64,000 nt of DNA from CAYRVX01 sp964427875 (lineage in GTDB: Bacteria > Planctomycetota > Phycisphaerae > SM23-33), in assembly GCA_964427875.1 (NCBI GenBank), contig CAYRVX010000023.1, positions 1 through 64,000 on the forward strand. The letters run 5' to 3'. Shown here one piece after another: positions 1-7,575 of this stretch. Position 1 is the stretch's first letter; each line of letters opens with the position of its first letter. Both the position numbers and the translations under genes were made by a program. Under the pieces are notes generated by a model. The model was not told the origin of the DNA. It did not search any database and saw only the letters and a program-made list of their open reading frames with translations.

Positions 1-246
1 AAGTACGCGTGCACGACGGGCCTGGCGGACCTGGAGGAGGTCGCCAACGGCGAGAAGAAGCTCCCGCCGGAGCACATCGACGCGACGGGCTTCGGCGTCA
101 CGGAGGCGTTTCGCGCGTACGCCACGCCGCTGATCCTCGGCGAGGCGGACGTCGAGATCGGGGACGACGGGCTGCCGGTCTACGCCCGGCTGGCAAAGGT
201 GATGGTGGAAAAGAAGACGGGATGCTACAATCCCACGAAGGAGTGA
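1..246 (+). CDS. pfp: C-terminal fragment of PPi-dependent 6-phosphofructokinase
   Basis: Only the last 81 codons are in the window; the gene is cut by the left edge and stops with TGA at 244-246. The fragment carries the stretch FGVTEAFRAYATPLI, then DGLPVYARLAK near the end, a pattern I associate with the C-terminal region of the larger PPi-dependent phosphofructokinases, which phosphorylate fructose-6-phosphate with pyrophosphate in glycolysis. The active-site motifs lie upstream and cannot be checked. No ATP-PFK-specific feature is visible. The identification is from memory of family sequences, so it is probable rather than certain. Confidence 0.7.
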   Translation, partial: KYACTTGLADLEEVANGEKKLPPEHIDATGFGVTEAFRAYATPLILGEADVEIGDDGLPVYARLAKVMVEKKTGCYNPTKE

Positions 247-313
247 CGGACGCTCCTCGGCGCGTTCGCGGCTGAGCCGTGTTCGCGTGCGTTTATCTGA
301 GCCGAAGGCCTCT

Positions 314-1846
314 ATGCTGCGGTTTGACGTATTTCAAAACGACGGGCCGCTCAGCGACATCGACCTGGACGGCGCGTACGTCTTCGGGCAGGACGGGATA
401 CCCGTTCGCGCGGACCTGGCCGCGGCGAACGGCCAGGTCTCGTGCATCAAGCGGGCGCCCGGCGCGTGCGGGTTGGCGCTGCTGTGGGAGGCCGGCGCCG
501 CCGGGCGATTCCTCCTGCCGACCACACGAGTGCCGCAGCAGACCAGGCCGTACAACCTGAACGTCGAGCTGGCCCGCGCGCAGATCGGAAAGATCGTGCA
601 GAAACGGGAGGACTGGGGGCTGTTCGACTTCCCCGCCGCCAAGGGGCTGAACAGGGAATTCGCCGCCGTCCGGGAGAAGTTCGTCTCCTCGCTTCAGGCC
701 GGCACGTCGATCGAAGCGGCCACCCTCGCCGACCGGGCCCTGGCCGACAGCGTCACGCTGGGCGAGAAGATGACCCTCTTCCACGCCGACATCCTTCTCC
801 AGCGCCGCAAGTCGGCGGGCAGCCTGGCGGACATCGGCTGCATGGTGGACCTTTTCGCCTCCGCCGACGAGTACACCGACCGGCTGCAAGAGGTCTTCGA
901 CTTCATCCGCGTGCCACTGCCGTGGAAGCAGACCGAGCCGAAGGAGCGCCACTACCAGTACTCGCAGGTGGACGCGTGGGTCAACTGGGCCGCCCGCGCG
1001 AAGAAGCGCGTCCACGCCGGCCCGCTGCTGAGCTTCGAGCCGGAACACCTGCCGGAATGGCTCTACATCTGGGAGCACGACTACGAGGCCCTGCGCGACC
1101 TGACCTACGAGCACATCCAGCGGATCGTTCAGCGGTACGAACGTCACGTGCATCTCTGGAACGTCGTCTCCGGCATCCACGCCAACAACAGCTTCAATCT
1201 CAACTTCGATCAGCTCATGGAACTGACCAGGATGAGCTGCCTGCTGGTCAAGAAGCTCGCCCCCCAGTCGGAGGTGCTGATCGACCTGACCATGCCGTGG
1301 GGGGAGTACTACGCCCGCAACCAGCGGACGATCCCGCCGCTGCTGTACGCCGACATCGCCGTCCAAAGCGGGATCAAGTTCGACGCGTTCGGCCTCCAGC
1401 TCTACATGGGCGTGCCGGTGGACGGATACTACGTCCGCGACCTGATGCAGATCAGTTCGCTGCTGGACGAGTTCGTCGGCTTCGGCAAGAGCCTTCACAT
1501 CACGGCGTGCAGCGTGCCGTCGAACGTGGCCGCCGATGCGTGGGACGCCTGGGGCGGGCAGAAGCCCGTGCCCAAGGGCGGACAGTGGCACCAGCCGTGG
1601 TCCCCCCGCCTCCAGGCCGAGTGGCTCCAGGCCTTCTGCCGGGTCGCCCTGAGCAAGCCGTTCGTCGAGAGCGTCTGCTGGCGGGACCTGGCCGACTACG
1701 AAGGGCACTACATCCCCCACGGCGGCCTGTGCCGGAACAACATGGAGCCCAAGCTCTCCTACAGGGAGCTGCGCAACTTCAGGGCGGCCCTTACTCAGGC
1801 CCCGGCCGAGAGCGGCGCCGACGAGGGCCAGCCCGCCGAGCCATGA
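314..1846 (+). CDS. GH10-fold protein lacking both catalytic glutamates
   Basis: A 510-residue protein with an N-terminal domain of about 165 residues and a C-terminal (beta/alpha)8 glycoside-hydrolase-10-like domain. The strand-4 motif, normally WDVVNE with the acid/base glutamate, reads WNVVSG at residues 282-287. The strand-7 motif, normally ITELD with the nucleophile, reads ITACS with alanine at about residue 398. Retaining xylanase chemistry is therefore unlikely; a binding or altered role is inferred. I start at ATG 314, preceded by GAAGG five bases upstream. An in-frame GTG at 287 would add nine residues. No signal peptide is visible. Its TGA overlaps the ATG of the next gene (ATGA), so the two are probably co-translated. 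Similar degenerate GH10 proteins are known to me from planctomycetes. Confidence 0.75.
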   Translation: MLRFDVFQNDGPLSDIDLDGAYVFGQDGIPVRADLAAANGQVSCIKRAPGACGLALLWEAGAAGRFLLPTTRVPQQTRPYNLNVELARAQIGKIVQKREDWGLFDFPAAKGLNREFAAVREKFVSSLQAGTSIEAATLADRALADSVTLGEKMTLFHADILLQRRKSAGSLADIGCMVDLFASADEYTDRLQEVFDFIRVPLPWKQTEPKERHYQYSQVDAWVNWAARAKKRVHAGPLLSFEPEHLPEWLYIWEHDYEALRDLTYEHIQRIVQRYERHVHLWNVVSGIHANNSFNLNFDQLMELTRMSCLLVKKLAPQSEVLIDLTMPWGEYYARNQRTIPPLLYADIAVQSGIKFDAFGLQLYMGVPVDGYYVRDLMQISSLLDEFVGFGKSLHITACSVPSNVAADAWDAWGGQKPVPKGGQWHQPWSPRLQAEWLQAFCRVALSKPFVESVCWRDLADYEGHYIPHGGLCRNNMEPKLSYRELRNFRAALTQAPAESGADEGQPAEP

Positions 1847-2259
1847 CCCCGCCGGCTGCGCCGAGATACGATCTGAGGTGGACTGGCGGCAATCTCCTCG
1901 CGCTGACGGGGCTGTGCCTCATCGCCGCGGCCGGGCTCATGTTGCGCCGCGCGGACAGGCCGGTCCGGATCCGCTGGCGCCCGGCCGTGTACCCCGGACG
2001 CGTCCAAGCCGCCAGCGAGAAGATCGACCCCAACCTGGCCGACCTCGCTTCGCTGCTGCGCCTGCCCAGGATCGGCCCGGCCAGGGCGAAGGCCATCATC
2101 GCGTATCGTAAGGCAAACGGCCCGGTGGCATTCCGCTCGGCGGGGGACCTGGCGTCGATCAAGGGCATCGGCCCCGCCACTGTGGGGAAGGTCGCCAAGT
2201 ACCTCGCCCTGCCCGCCGGGACCGCCCGGCCGGAGCCCACGAGCCGGCGGGGCCAATAA
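1843..2259 (+). CDS. ComEA-like helix-hairpin-helix protein
   Basis: A 138-residue protein. One hydrophobic segment (about residues 13-30, LLALTGLCLIAAAGLML) would anchor it in the membrane. It is followed by a linker and a ComEA-type tandem helix-hairpin-helix domain with the pattern DPNLADLASLLRLPRIGPARAKAI and a second hairpin at SIKGIGPATVGKV. This domain binds double-stranded DNA non-specifically. In competent bacteria ComEA is the periplasmic DNA receptor, but no comEC or other competence genes lie nearby, so a competence role is not shown here. The start codon overlaps the stop of the GH10-like gene. The C-terminal tail is basic. Confidence 0.8.
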   Translation: MTPPAAPRYDLRWTGGNLLALTGLCLIAAAGLMLRRADRPVRIRWRPAVYPGRVQAASEKIDPNLADLASLLRLPRIGPARAKAIIAYRKANGPVAFRSAGDLASIKGIGPATVGKVAKYLALPAGTARPEPTSRRGQ

Positions 2260-2262
2260 CGG

Positions 2263-2291
2263 TTGGAATCGCCCGCCCGGGGCATCATAAT
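2263..2291 (+). promoter_or_regulatory. Sigma-70-like promoter of the CPBP protease gene, probably leaderless
   Basis: TTGGAA (2263-2268), a 17-base spacer and CATAAT (2286-2291) match the -35/-10 consensus at 4/6 and 5/6. The -10 box ends six bases before the ATG at 2298, so transcription should begin at or next to the start codon. No Shine-Dalgarno sequence lies before the ATG. Confidence 0.55.
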
Positions 2292-2297
2292 GGCCGC

Positions 2298-3023
2298 ATG
2301 CCCAAGCGACCGAGCTCATCCGTCTTCTGGGAAGAGGGGTACCTTCGCCAGACGCAGCGCCCGCTGAATTCGCTCCTGTTCATCCTGGTCCCGCTGGTCG
2401 TTTATCACATCTACGCGCTGCGATACGACACGGAACTGCTCGCCCCGCGCGACGTGGGCAGGCTGCTTCAGTACTTCGGGGCGACGGCGGCGGTCCTGCC
2501 GCCGCTGCTGATCCTCGTGGTCCTGGCCTTGCAGCACGTGATCCACAAGTACCCGTGGAAGGTCCAGCCGGTGGCCCTGGGGGGCATGCTGATCGAGTCG
2601 GCGGTGTGGGTCCTGCCGCTGTTCACGCTGAGCCACTTCACCGGCCGGTTCCTGACGGCCGCCGCGGCCACCCGGCCGGCGTCGGCCGTCCGGCAGGTCC
2701 TCCAGGCCCTCGGCGCCGGGATCTACGAGGAGTTCATTTTCCGACTGGTCTTCATCAGCCTGGCGCTGCTGATCTTCGTGGACCTGCTGAGCCTGCGGAA
2801 GGACCTGGCGGCCGTGGCGGCCATCCTGCTGGGAGCGCTGCTCTTCAGCCTGTATCACCTCTCGCGCGACCAGATCGCGGGGGCGGTGGCGTTTCCGTGG
2901 GGCCAAGTCATCTTCCGCACGCTGGCGGGGGCATACCTCGGCGGGCTGTACGTCTGCCGGGGGTTCGGCATCGCCGCGGGGACCCACGCCTTCTGGAACA
3001 TCTGCGTGGCGTTTCTGGGCTAA
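2298..3023 (+). CDS. CPBP family intramembrane metalloprotease
   Basis: A 241-residue polytopic membrane protein with the three conserved motifs of the CPBP (CAAX protease and bacteriocin-processing) family: EEFIFR (E144, E145, R149), a histidine in LFSLYHL (H187) and HAFWN (H230, N234). These residues build the intramembrane metal-dependent active site of Rce1-like proteases. Hydrophobic segments lie at about 24-40, 62-80, 98-112, 145-165, 172-188 and 205-240. The substrate cannot be told from sequence. The first ATG of the open frame follows a sigma-70-like promoter so closely that the transcript is probably leaderless. The gene stands alone, followed by a non-coding inverted-repeat element. 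Confidence 0.85.
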   Translation: MPKRPSSSVFWEEGYLRQTQRPLNSLLFILVPLVVYHIYALRYDTELLAPRDVGRLLQYFGATAAVLPPLLILVVLALQHVIHKYPWKVQPVALGGMLIESAVWVLPLFTLSHFTGRFLTAAAATRPASAVRQVLQALGAGIYEEFIFRLVFISLALLIFVDLLSLRKDLAAVAAILLGALLFSLYHLSRDQIAGAVAFPWGQVIFRTLAGAYLGGLYVCRGFGIAAGTHAFWNICVAFLG

Positions 3024-3024
3024 A

Positions 3025-3316
3025 AAGGTATCTGCCCCGAATGGCACTGCCGTGCGATTTGCGGGATGACGGCAGAGACAATAAGCAATCGCGCAGGAAT
3101 AACCTGAACGCACCTGTAATGACGAACCTGCCTGCCGGCAGGCAGGGCGGTGGCCTAATACACGGCAAGACTGCGATCCGTCGCCCTCGATGAGATTGTG
3201 GGTAATGACAAGGGCGCGGCGGCTGGGGCACGAGCTGCAAAGGGAGCTCGAGAAAACGTAAGCCGGACGAAATGCGACGCCCGCGCACGGCAGTGCCATT
3301 CGTTCCTGACACCTTC
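3025..3316. repeat. Non-coding element bounded by a perfect 19-bp inverted repeat (MITE/REP-like)
   Basis: The 19-mer CGAATGGCACTGCCGTGCG at 3038-3056 returns as its exact reverse complement at 3284-3302. The match continues weakly outwards: AAAAAGGTAT on the left against AAGAAGGTGT read inwards on the right. About 230 bp lie between and hold no convincing gene. Inside is a perfect 20-bp palindrome at 3127-3146. A third copy of the 19-mer and of the right-end sequence TTCGTTCCTGACACCTT lies at 17920-17966. Terminal inverted repeats, small size and recurrence suggest a non-autonomous mobile or REP-derived element. No transposase is present in the window. Confidence 0.6.
3127..3146. repeat. Perfect 20-bp palindrome
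   Basis: CCTGCCTGCCGGCAGGCAGG is a perfect palindrome with no loop, in the middle of the inverted-repeat element at 3025-3316. A partly similar run, CCTGCCTGCCGCCAGGCGG, follows the HtrA-like gene near 13635. It has no T-tract, so it is not an obvious terminator. Confidence 0.6.
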
Positions 3317-3321
3317 TTCAG

Positions 3322-3852
3322 TCAGGGCTTGCGGGAGGAGTCTCTGGCGGGGAAGAGGAACAGGGCTGCGAGCATGGCGGCGGCGGCAAGCAGGAGCAGG
3401 CCTCTTCGCGTGCGGGGGCGGGTCAGGCGCCGCACGATGCCTGAGAGCTGCTCGTTCGGCGGCTCGGGCCGGAGGTGGGGCTTCGTCAGGGCCATGCCGG
3501 GCGGCGGCTGGGGCCCGGAGCGGCCGTCCACCAGGACGATCTCGTTCTCCGGCAGGAGCCCGAACTGGTTCATGGCCAGCCGCTTGGCCAGCACGGGGTT
3601 CTCCGGCAGGGCGGCGATCAGCCGGTCGTTGGCCTCGATGAGTGCCTTGAGGTCGGCGTTGACGGCCTCCTGGCGGGCCAGTTCATATTGCGCATCGAGC
3701 ACGCGTGCGTACTCGGGCACGAGCACTGCGGTGGCGAAGATGGCCAGAGCGGCCCCCGCCAGGAGGCAGAAGCCCACCATTCGCCCGGCCGCGGCGAGAA
3801 AGCCGCCCGGGCCGCGGGGATAACTGTCACTTCTTCCAGGTTGAGGCACCAT
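3322..3852 (-). CDS. FtsB/DivIC-like coiled-coil membrane protein
   Basis: A 176-residue protein: a hydrophobic segment at about 24-46, then a short coiled coil (about 50-82, YELARQEAVNADLKALIEAN), then LAMNQFGLLPENEIVLV, which resembles the end of the FtsB/DivIC septum-initiator domain. It sits just downstream of enolase, and eno-ftsB adjacency is common in bacteria, which supports a cell-division role. Unlike FtsB (about 100 residues) it has a Pro-rich linker and a second hydrophobic segment at about 151-167. The ATG at 3852 lies inside the end of eno; an ATG 30 bases further upstream is possible, and the next internal ATG (M25) would leave only the membrane segment onwards. Confidence 0.5.
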   Translation of the reverse strand: MVPQPGRSDSYPRGPGGFLAAAGRMVGFCLLAGAALAIFATAVLVPEYARVLDAQYELARQEAVNADLKALIEANDRLIAALPENPVLAKRLAMNQFGLLPENEIVLVDGRSGPQPPPGMALTKPHLRPEPPNEQLSGIVRRLTRPRTRRGLLLLAAAAMLAALFLFPARDSSRKP

Positions 3853-5128
3853 AGACCGCCTTGTCTCCAAGGGCCTCTTCAATTCTCAGCAGTTGATTGT
3901 ACTTGCAGACGCGATCCGTCCTGCTGGCCGATCCGGTCTTGATCTGCCCGGTGTTCCTGGCGACGACCAGGTCGGCGATGGTGGTGTCTTCCGTCTCACC
4001 GGAGCGGTGGCTGACCACGGCGGTCCAGCCATTGCTCATCGCCAGGTCGATCGCCGCGAACGTCTCGGTCAGCGTGCCGATCTGATTGACCTTGATCAGG
4101 ATGCTGTTGGTGCAGCCCTCGTCGATGCCGCGCTGGAGGAACTTGACGTTGGTGACGAACAGGTCGTCGCCGACGAGCTGGATCCGCTCGCCCAGCCGCT
4201 CGGTGATCTTCTTCCAGCCCGCCCAGTCGTCCTCGCCCAGGCCGTCCTCGATGCTGCGGATCGGGTACTTCTCCACCCACCCGGCCCAGATGTCGATCAT
4301 CTCGTCGCTGGTGGCGATGCGGTCCGGGTCGGACTTGAAGAAGCAGTAGCCTTCCTTGCCGCACTCGCGGGCCTCATTGACCATCTCGCTGGCGGCCGGG
4401 TCGAGCGCGATCCAGATGTCCTCCCCGGGCTTGTAGCCGGCGTCCTCGATGGCCTGGAGGATCAGCTCGGGCGCCTCGTCGTTGCTCTTGAGGCTCGGCG
4501 CGTAGCCGCCCTCGTCGCCGACGGCGGTGTTGTAGCCCCTGGCCTTGAGGACCTTCTTGAGCGCGTGGAAGACCTCCGTGCCCATCCGCAGGCCCTGCGA
4601 GAAGCTCGCGGCCCCCCACGGCTGGACCATGAACTCCTGGAAGTCCACCGTGCCGTCGGCGTGCTTGCCGCCGTTGAGGATGTTCATCATGGGCACGGGG
4701 AGCGTGACGGCCTCTTCGCCGCCGAGGTACTCGTACAGGGGCTTTCCCTCCGCGACGGACGCCGCCCTCGCGGCCGCCATGGACACGCCGAGGATCGCGT
4801 TGGCCCCGAAGCGGGACTTGTTCGCCGTGCCGTCGGCGTCGATCATCGCCTGGTCGATCGCCGCCTGGTCCGCGGCGTCCATGCCGACGACGAGCTGGGC
4901 GAGCTCGCCGTTGACGTGCCCGACGGCCTTCAGCACGCCCTTGCCGACGTACACGCCCTCATCGCCGTCGCGGAGCTCGCAGGCCTCGTTCTCGCCGGTG
5001 CTGGCCCCGCTGGGGACGGCGGCCCGCCCGAGGATGCCGCCCTCGACGAGCACGTCCACCTCCACAGTGGGATTGCCCCGAGAGTCGAGAATCTGACGCG
5101 CGTTAATGAACTGGATCTTCGCAGACAT
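3827..5128 (-). CDS. eno: Enolase
   Basis: A full-length 433-residue phosphopyruvate hydratase, interconverting 2-phosphoglycerate and phosphoenolpyruvate. The N-terminus INARQILDSRGNPTVEVDV, the loop VPSGASTGENEACELRD, the metal-ligand region EDGLGEDDWAGW, LVGDDLFVTN, and the signature ILIKVNQIGTLTET followed by VVSHRSGETEDTTIADL are all present. No key residue is missing. The start ATG at 5128 is preceded by an AGGAAGA-like ribosome site. The gene is read away from the gluzincin gene at 5305 and its 3' end overlaps the FtsB-like gene. Confidence 0.97.
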   Translation of the reverse strand: MSAKIQFINARQILDSRGNPTVEVDVLVEGGILGRAAVPSGASTGENEACELRDGDEGVYVGKGVLKAVGHVNGELAQLVVGMDAADQAAIDQAMIDADGTANKSRFGANAILGVSMAAARAASVAEGKPLYEYLGGEEAVTLPVPMMNILNGGKHADGTVDFQEFMVQPWGAASFSQGLRMGTEVFHALKKVLKARGYNTAVGDEGGYAPSLKSNDEAPELILQAIEDAGYKPGEDIWIALDPAASEMVNEARECGKEGYCFFKSDPDRIATSDEMIDIWAGWVEKYPIRSIEDGLGEDDWAGWKKITERLGERIQLVGDDLFVTNVKFLQRGIDEGCTNSILIKVNQIGTLTETFAAIDLAMSNGWTAVVSHRSGETEDTTIADLVVARNTGQIKTGSASRTDRVCKYNQLLRIEEALGDKAVYGASTWKK

Positions 5129-5267
5129 CTTCCTTACCTTTCTATCGGACGGTCCGTCGCAGCCGCGTTAGCCTTTCCGCCGCACGAGCACCCATATTAG
5201 GGATTCTGCCGGCCCCCGCAAGGGCACTTGACTCGTGAGGGCATTTGTGGGATTTGCTCCCGGCGCA

Positions 5268-5298
5268 TGGACAAATACCGATCTTCCGGCGTTACAAT
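5268..5298 (+). promoter_or_regulatory. Sigma-70-like promoter of the gluzincin gene, probably leaderless
   Basis: TGGACA (5268-5273) and TACAAT (5293-5298) are separated by 19 bases. The -10 box ends six bases before the ATG at 5305, and there is no Shine-Dalgarno sequence between them. This favours a leaderless transcript and that ATG over an in-frame upstream start at 5245. Confidence 0.5.
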
Positions 5299-5304
5299 GA
5301 CGCC

Positions 5305-7260
5305 ATGTGGACGTCGAAGGCTCGGAGAGGCTGGCCGGTCGGCCGGTGGCGGTCCTGTTTGGCGGCGCCGGCTTTGGCGGCGGTCTGCGCCGCGGCCGGC
5401 CTGGCCGAGGTGCCTGCGCCGAAGGATACGCCGGCTGAGGTGATCGTCTCCGGGCGGACGAGCACCGCCAGGGAGGTCAAGGTCGTCCGCACGGGCGAGG
5501 AGGTCCCCGCGACGTTCTCCGGCAGCCCGCTGAAGAACACGCCCCGCTTCGCCTGGTACGTCAGCCGGCACTACGCGCTGAAGACGGACTATCCCGAGGA
5601 GAAGGCCCGGTTCTACCTGACGCTGCTGGAGCTGGCATACCCGCACTACGTGGAGCTCTTCGGCGCCGAGCCGGACGGGCTCGACAGCAAGCGAATGGCC
5701 GTGGTGTACGCCTCCAGCAAGGGTCGGCTCGGCGAGGCGCTCATGTCCGACGGCATCGTGTGGGACTTCCGCGGCGGCGGCATCGCGTTCGAGAGCGGCT
5801 ACAACTGCGCGTACGTCTATCCCAGCGGCTCGCTGAACTACCACCAGCGGTACATCCTGCTGCACGAGGCGACGCACCTGTTCCAGATGGCCCTGGCCGG
5901 CACGGTCTACAACACGCCGGAATGGTACTACGAGGGCCTGGCCGACGCGTTCAGCCAGCACGTCTACGACGGCGCAAGGCGGCGGCTGACCGTGGCCGTG
6001 CTCGACAAGCCCACGACGATCAACTTCCTCGACGAGGGCCTGCGGAGCTTCGCCAAGCAGCCGCTGACGCCCGAGGAAATCCACAAGCACGGCAAGACGC
6101 TTCGCGGGCAGTGCGTTCTGCTGGTGCACTTCTTCCTGGCCGACCCGGACCGGGCCCAGAAGCTGCGGCTCCTCCGCGACGACATGATGCGCCGCGGCGG
6201 GCACGACGTCCGGCACACCGGCGGGCTCATCCAGGAGCTGTTCGGCCCGTGGGGCGAGATCAACGCCGCCTTCGAGGCCTGGCGGAAATCGCTGCGAAGC
6301 ACGTTCCACTACGCCGAGTGGGGCTGGGAGCAGGAGGCCGACACGCTCTGGTCGTACGGCTTCGCGGAGGGCGGCAGGCTGTCCCGCACGAACGTGTACC
6401 TGCCGCCCGGCGAGCGGCCGGCCTACAGCCCGTACCGCATGGACTACCCGCTCCAGCCGGCCTCGCCGCTCGTGGGGCCCGTAGAGCGCGGCACGGCCGA
6501 GCCGTCCACGGGCTGCCTGATCGACTTCTCCCGAAACCCCGGCTACGGGGTGGCGGGAATGGGCATGGGGCTCATCGAGGGCGCCAAGGAGATCGACGGG
6601 AATGCGGCCGACACGTTCCTGAAGGTCCTGATCGACAAGGAAACGCGGCTCGTGATCGACGGGGAGGACCTGGGCATGGCCCGTAAGGCGGTGGCCCTGC
6701 CGGGGGCGTTCCGAGCGGCGATGAAGGCCGGCGGCCACCGCGTCGGCATGACGGTGAAGATCGCCCGCGGGGCCCTGGAGGTCACGCTCCGCGCGGGCAG
6801 GGACGCCGCGAAGCCGCGGACCTTCCAGGCCGCCGCGCCGCTGGCCGCCGGGCAGCGAAAGCGCCTCATGTCGCGCCCGCTGGCGATCCTCGCCCGCGAG
6901 GGCTTCCACGGCGTCACGCCCTGCTTCGACGACCGCCGGCGGGCGGAGCCGGACCTGATGACGCCCGCGCCGGCCAACCGCTGGCGAAACCCCGGCGACA
7001 AGCAGCTCTGGATGCTCTACCGGGCCGTGCGCCACCTCGGCCAGAAGGCCCCCGCCTCGCTCGTGGCCCTGAAACGCAAGATGCTGGATGCCGTCACGAA
7101 GGGCCAGCCCGCTCAGCGGCGGGCGCTGGAGGCCTTCGATGAGGGCATCGCCGACGTTCTGAAGGACATCCAGGCATGCGGGGCCGGGCGGAAGGCCGTC
7201 GGCCTCGCCACGATGGACATCGGCAGGGCCATCTCCCTGCGCGAGCAAGCGGGGGAGTAG
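5305..7260 (+). CDS. Secreted gluzincin (HExxH) peptidase-like protein
   Basis: A 651-residue protein with an N-terminal signal peptide (about residues 1-33: basic start, then CLAAPALAAVCAAAGLA). The zinc site is HEATH at 187-191, with the third ligand probably E210 in WYYEGLADAFS. That is the gluzincin arrangement seen in DUF1570 and other peptidase_MA families. The remaining roughly 400 residues are not recognised. The substrate is unknown. The start is set by the promoter and by the signal peptide; an ATG 60 bases upstream is in frame but would precede the -10 box. A second HExxH protein of related type is encoded at 17973-18947. Confidence 0.7.
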   Translation: MWTSKARRGWPVGRWRSCLAAPALAAVCAAAGLAEVPAPKDTPAEVIVSGRTSTAREVKVVRTGEEVPATFSGSPLKNTPRFAWYVSRHYALKTDYPEEKARFYLTLLELAYPHYVELFGAEPDGLDSKRMAVVYASSKGRLGEALMSDGIVWDFRGGGIAFESGYNCAYVYPSGSLNYHQRYILLHEATHLFQMALAGTVYNTPEWYYEGLADAFSQHVYDGARRRLTVAVLDKPTTINFLDEGLRSFAKQPLTPEEIHKHGKTLRGQCVLLVHFFLADPDRAQKLRLLRDDMMRRGGHDVRHTGGLIQELFGPWGEINAAFEAWRKSLRSTFHYAEWGWEQEADTLWSYGFAEGGRLSRTNVYLPPGERPAYSPYRMDYPLQPASPLVGPVERGTAEPSTGCLIDFSRNPGYGVAGMGMGLIEGAKEIDGNAADTFLKVLIDKETRLVIDGEDLGMARKAVALPGAFRAAMKAGGHRVGMTVKIARGALEVTLRAGRDAAKPRTFQAAAPLAAGQRKRLMSRPLAILAREGFHGVTPCFDDRRRAEPDLMTPAPANRWRNPGDKQLWMLYRAVRHLGQKAPASLVALKRKMLDAVTKGQPAQRRALEAFDEGIADVLKDIQACGAGRKAVGLATMDIGRAISLREQAGE

Positions 7261-7349
7261 GAGGCTGTCAGCTCTCGTTCCGTTGGTGGCACAGCTCTCC
7301 AAGTTGTGGCGCCGCGGGAAGCGGGAGCGGAGCGCGACCGTGGGGTGGG

Positions 7350-7445
7350 GGGGGGCTTGACGCCCATTCGATGGGCGGCAAGCCGCCCATCTCATGAGCG
7401 GGCGTTCCCCCGCGGACCGCCCGTCTCATGAGCGGGCGTTCTCCA
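7350..7445. repeat. Cluster of hairpins and a 23-bp direct repeat
   Basis: This stretch, between the gluzincin gene and the next gene, holds nested inverted repeats. ATGGGCGGC-AA-GCCGCCCAT is a 9-bp stem with a 2-base loop (about 7371-7390), overlapping CGCCCAT-TCG-ATGGGCG. A 23-bp direct repeat differing at one base (GCCCRTCTCATGAGCGGGCGTTC) lies at 7385-7407 and 7419-7441. No T-tract follows, so intrinsic termination is unproven. The rest of 7261-7575 holds only a G-rich run near 7342-7352. Confidence 0.55.
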
Positions 7446-7575
7446 GAGGGATGAATCATCCGGTGGTCCCGAGCGTCCATGAGGTGGGGGGAGTGGGTGT
7501 GGGGGGTTGTTTGCGGAGGAGTTCTCGGGTACGGTCTGGTGCGGGCGGGGCGAGCGACAGGAAAGGAAACGCAAA

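Noticed and set aside
287..313. The GTG start of the GH10-like gene at 287
   Set aside because: The ATG at 314 has GAAGG at the right distance and gives the N-terminus that I recall for relatives; the extra nine residues are not supported.
5197..7395. A 732-codon minus-strand frame opposite the gluzincin gene
   Set aside because: Shadow of the HExxH gene; it would also cover that gene's promoter and has no recognisable motif.
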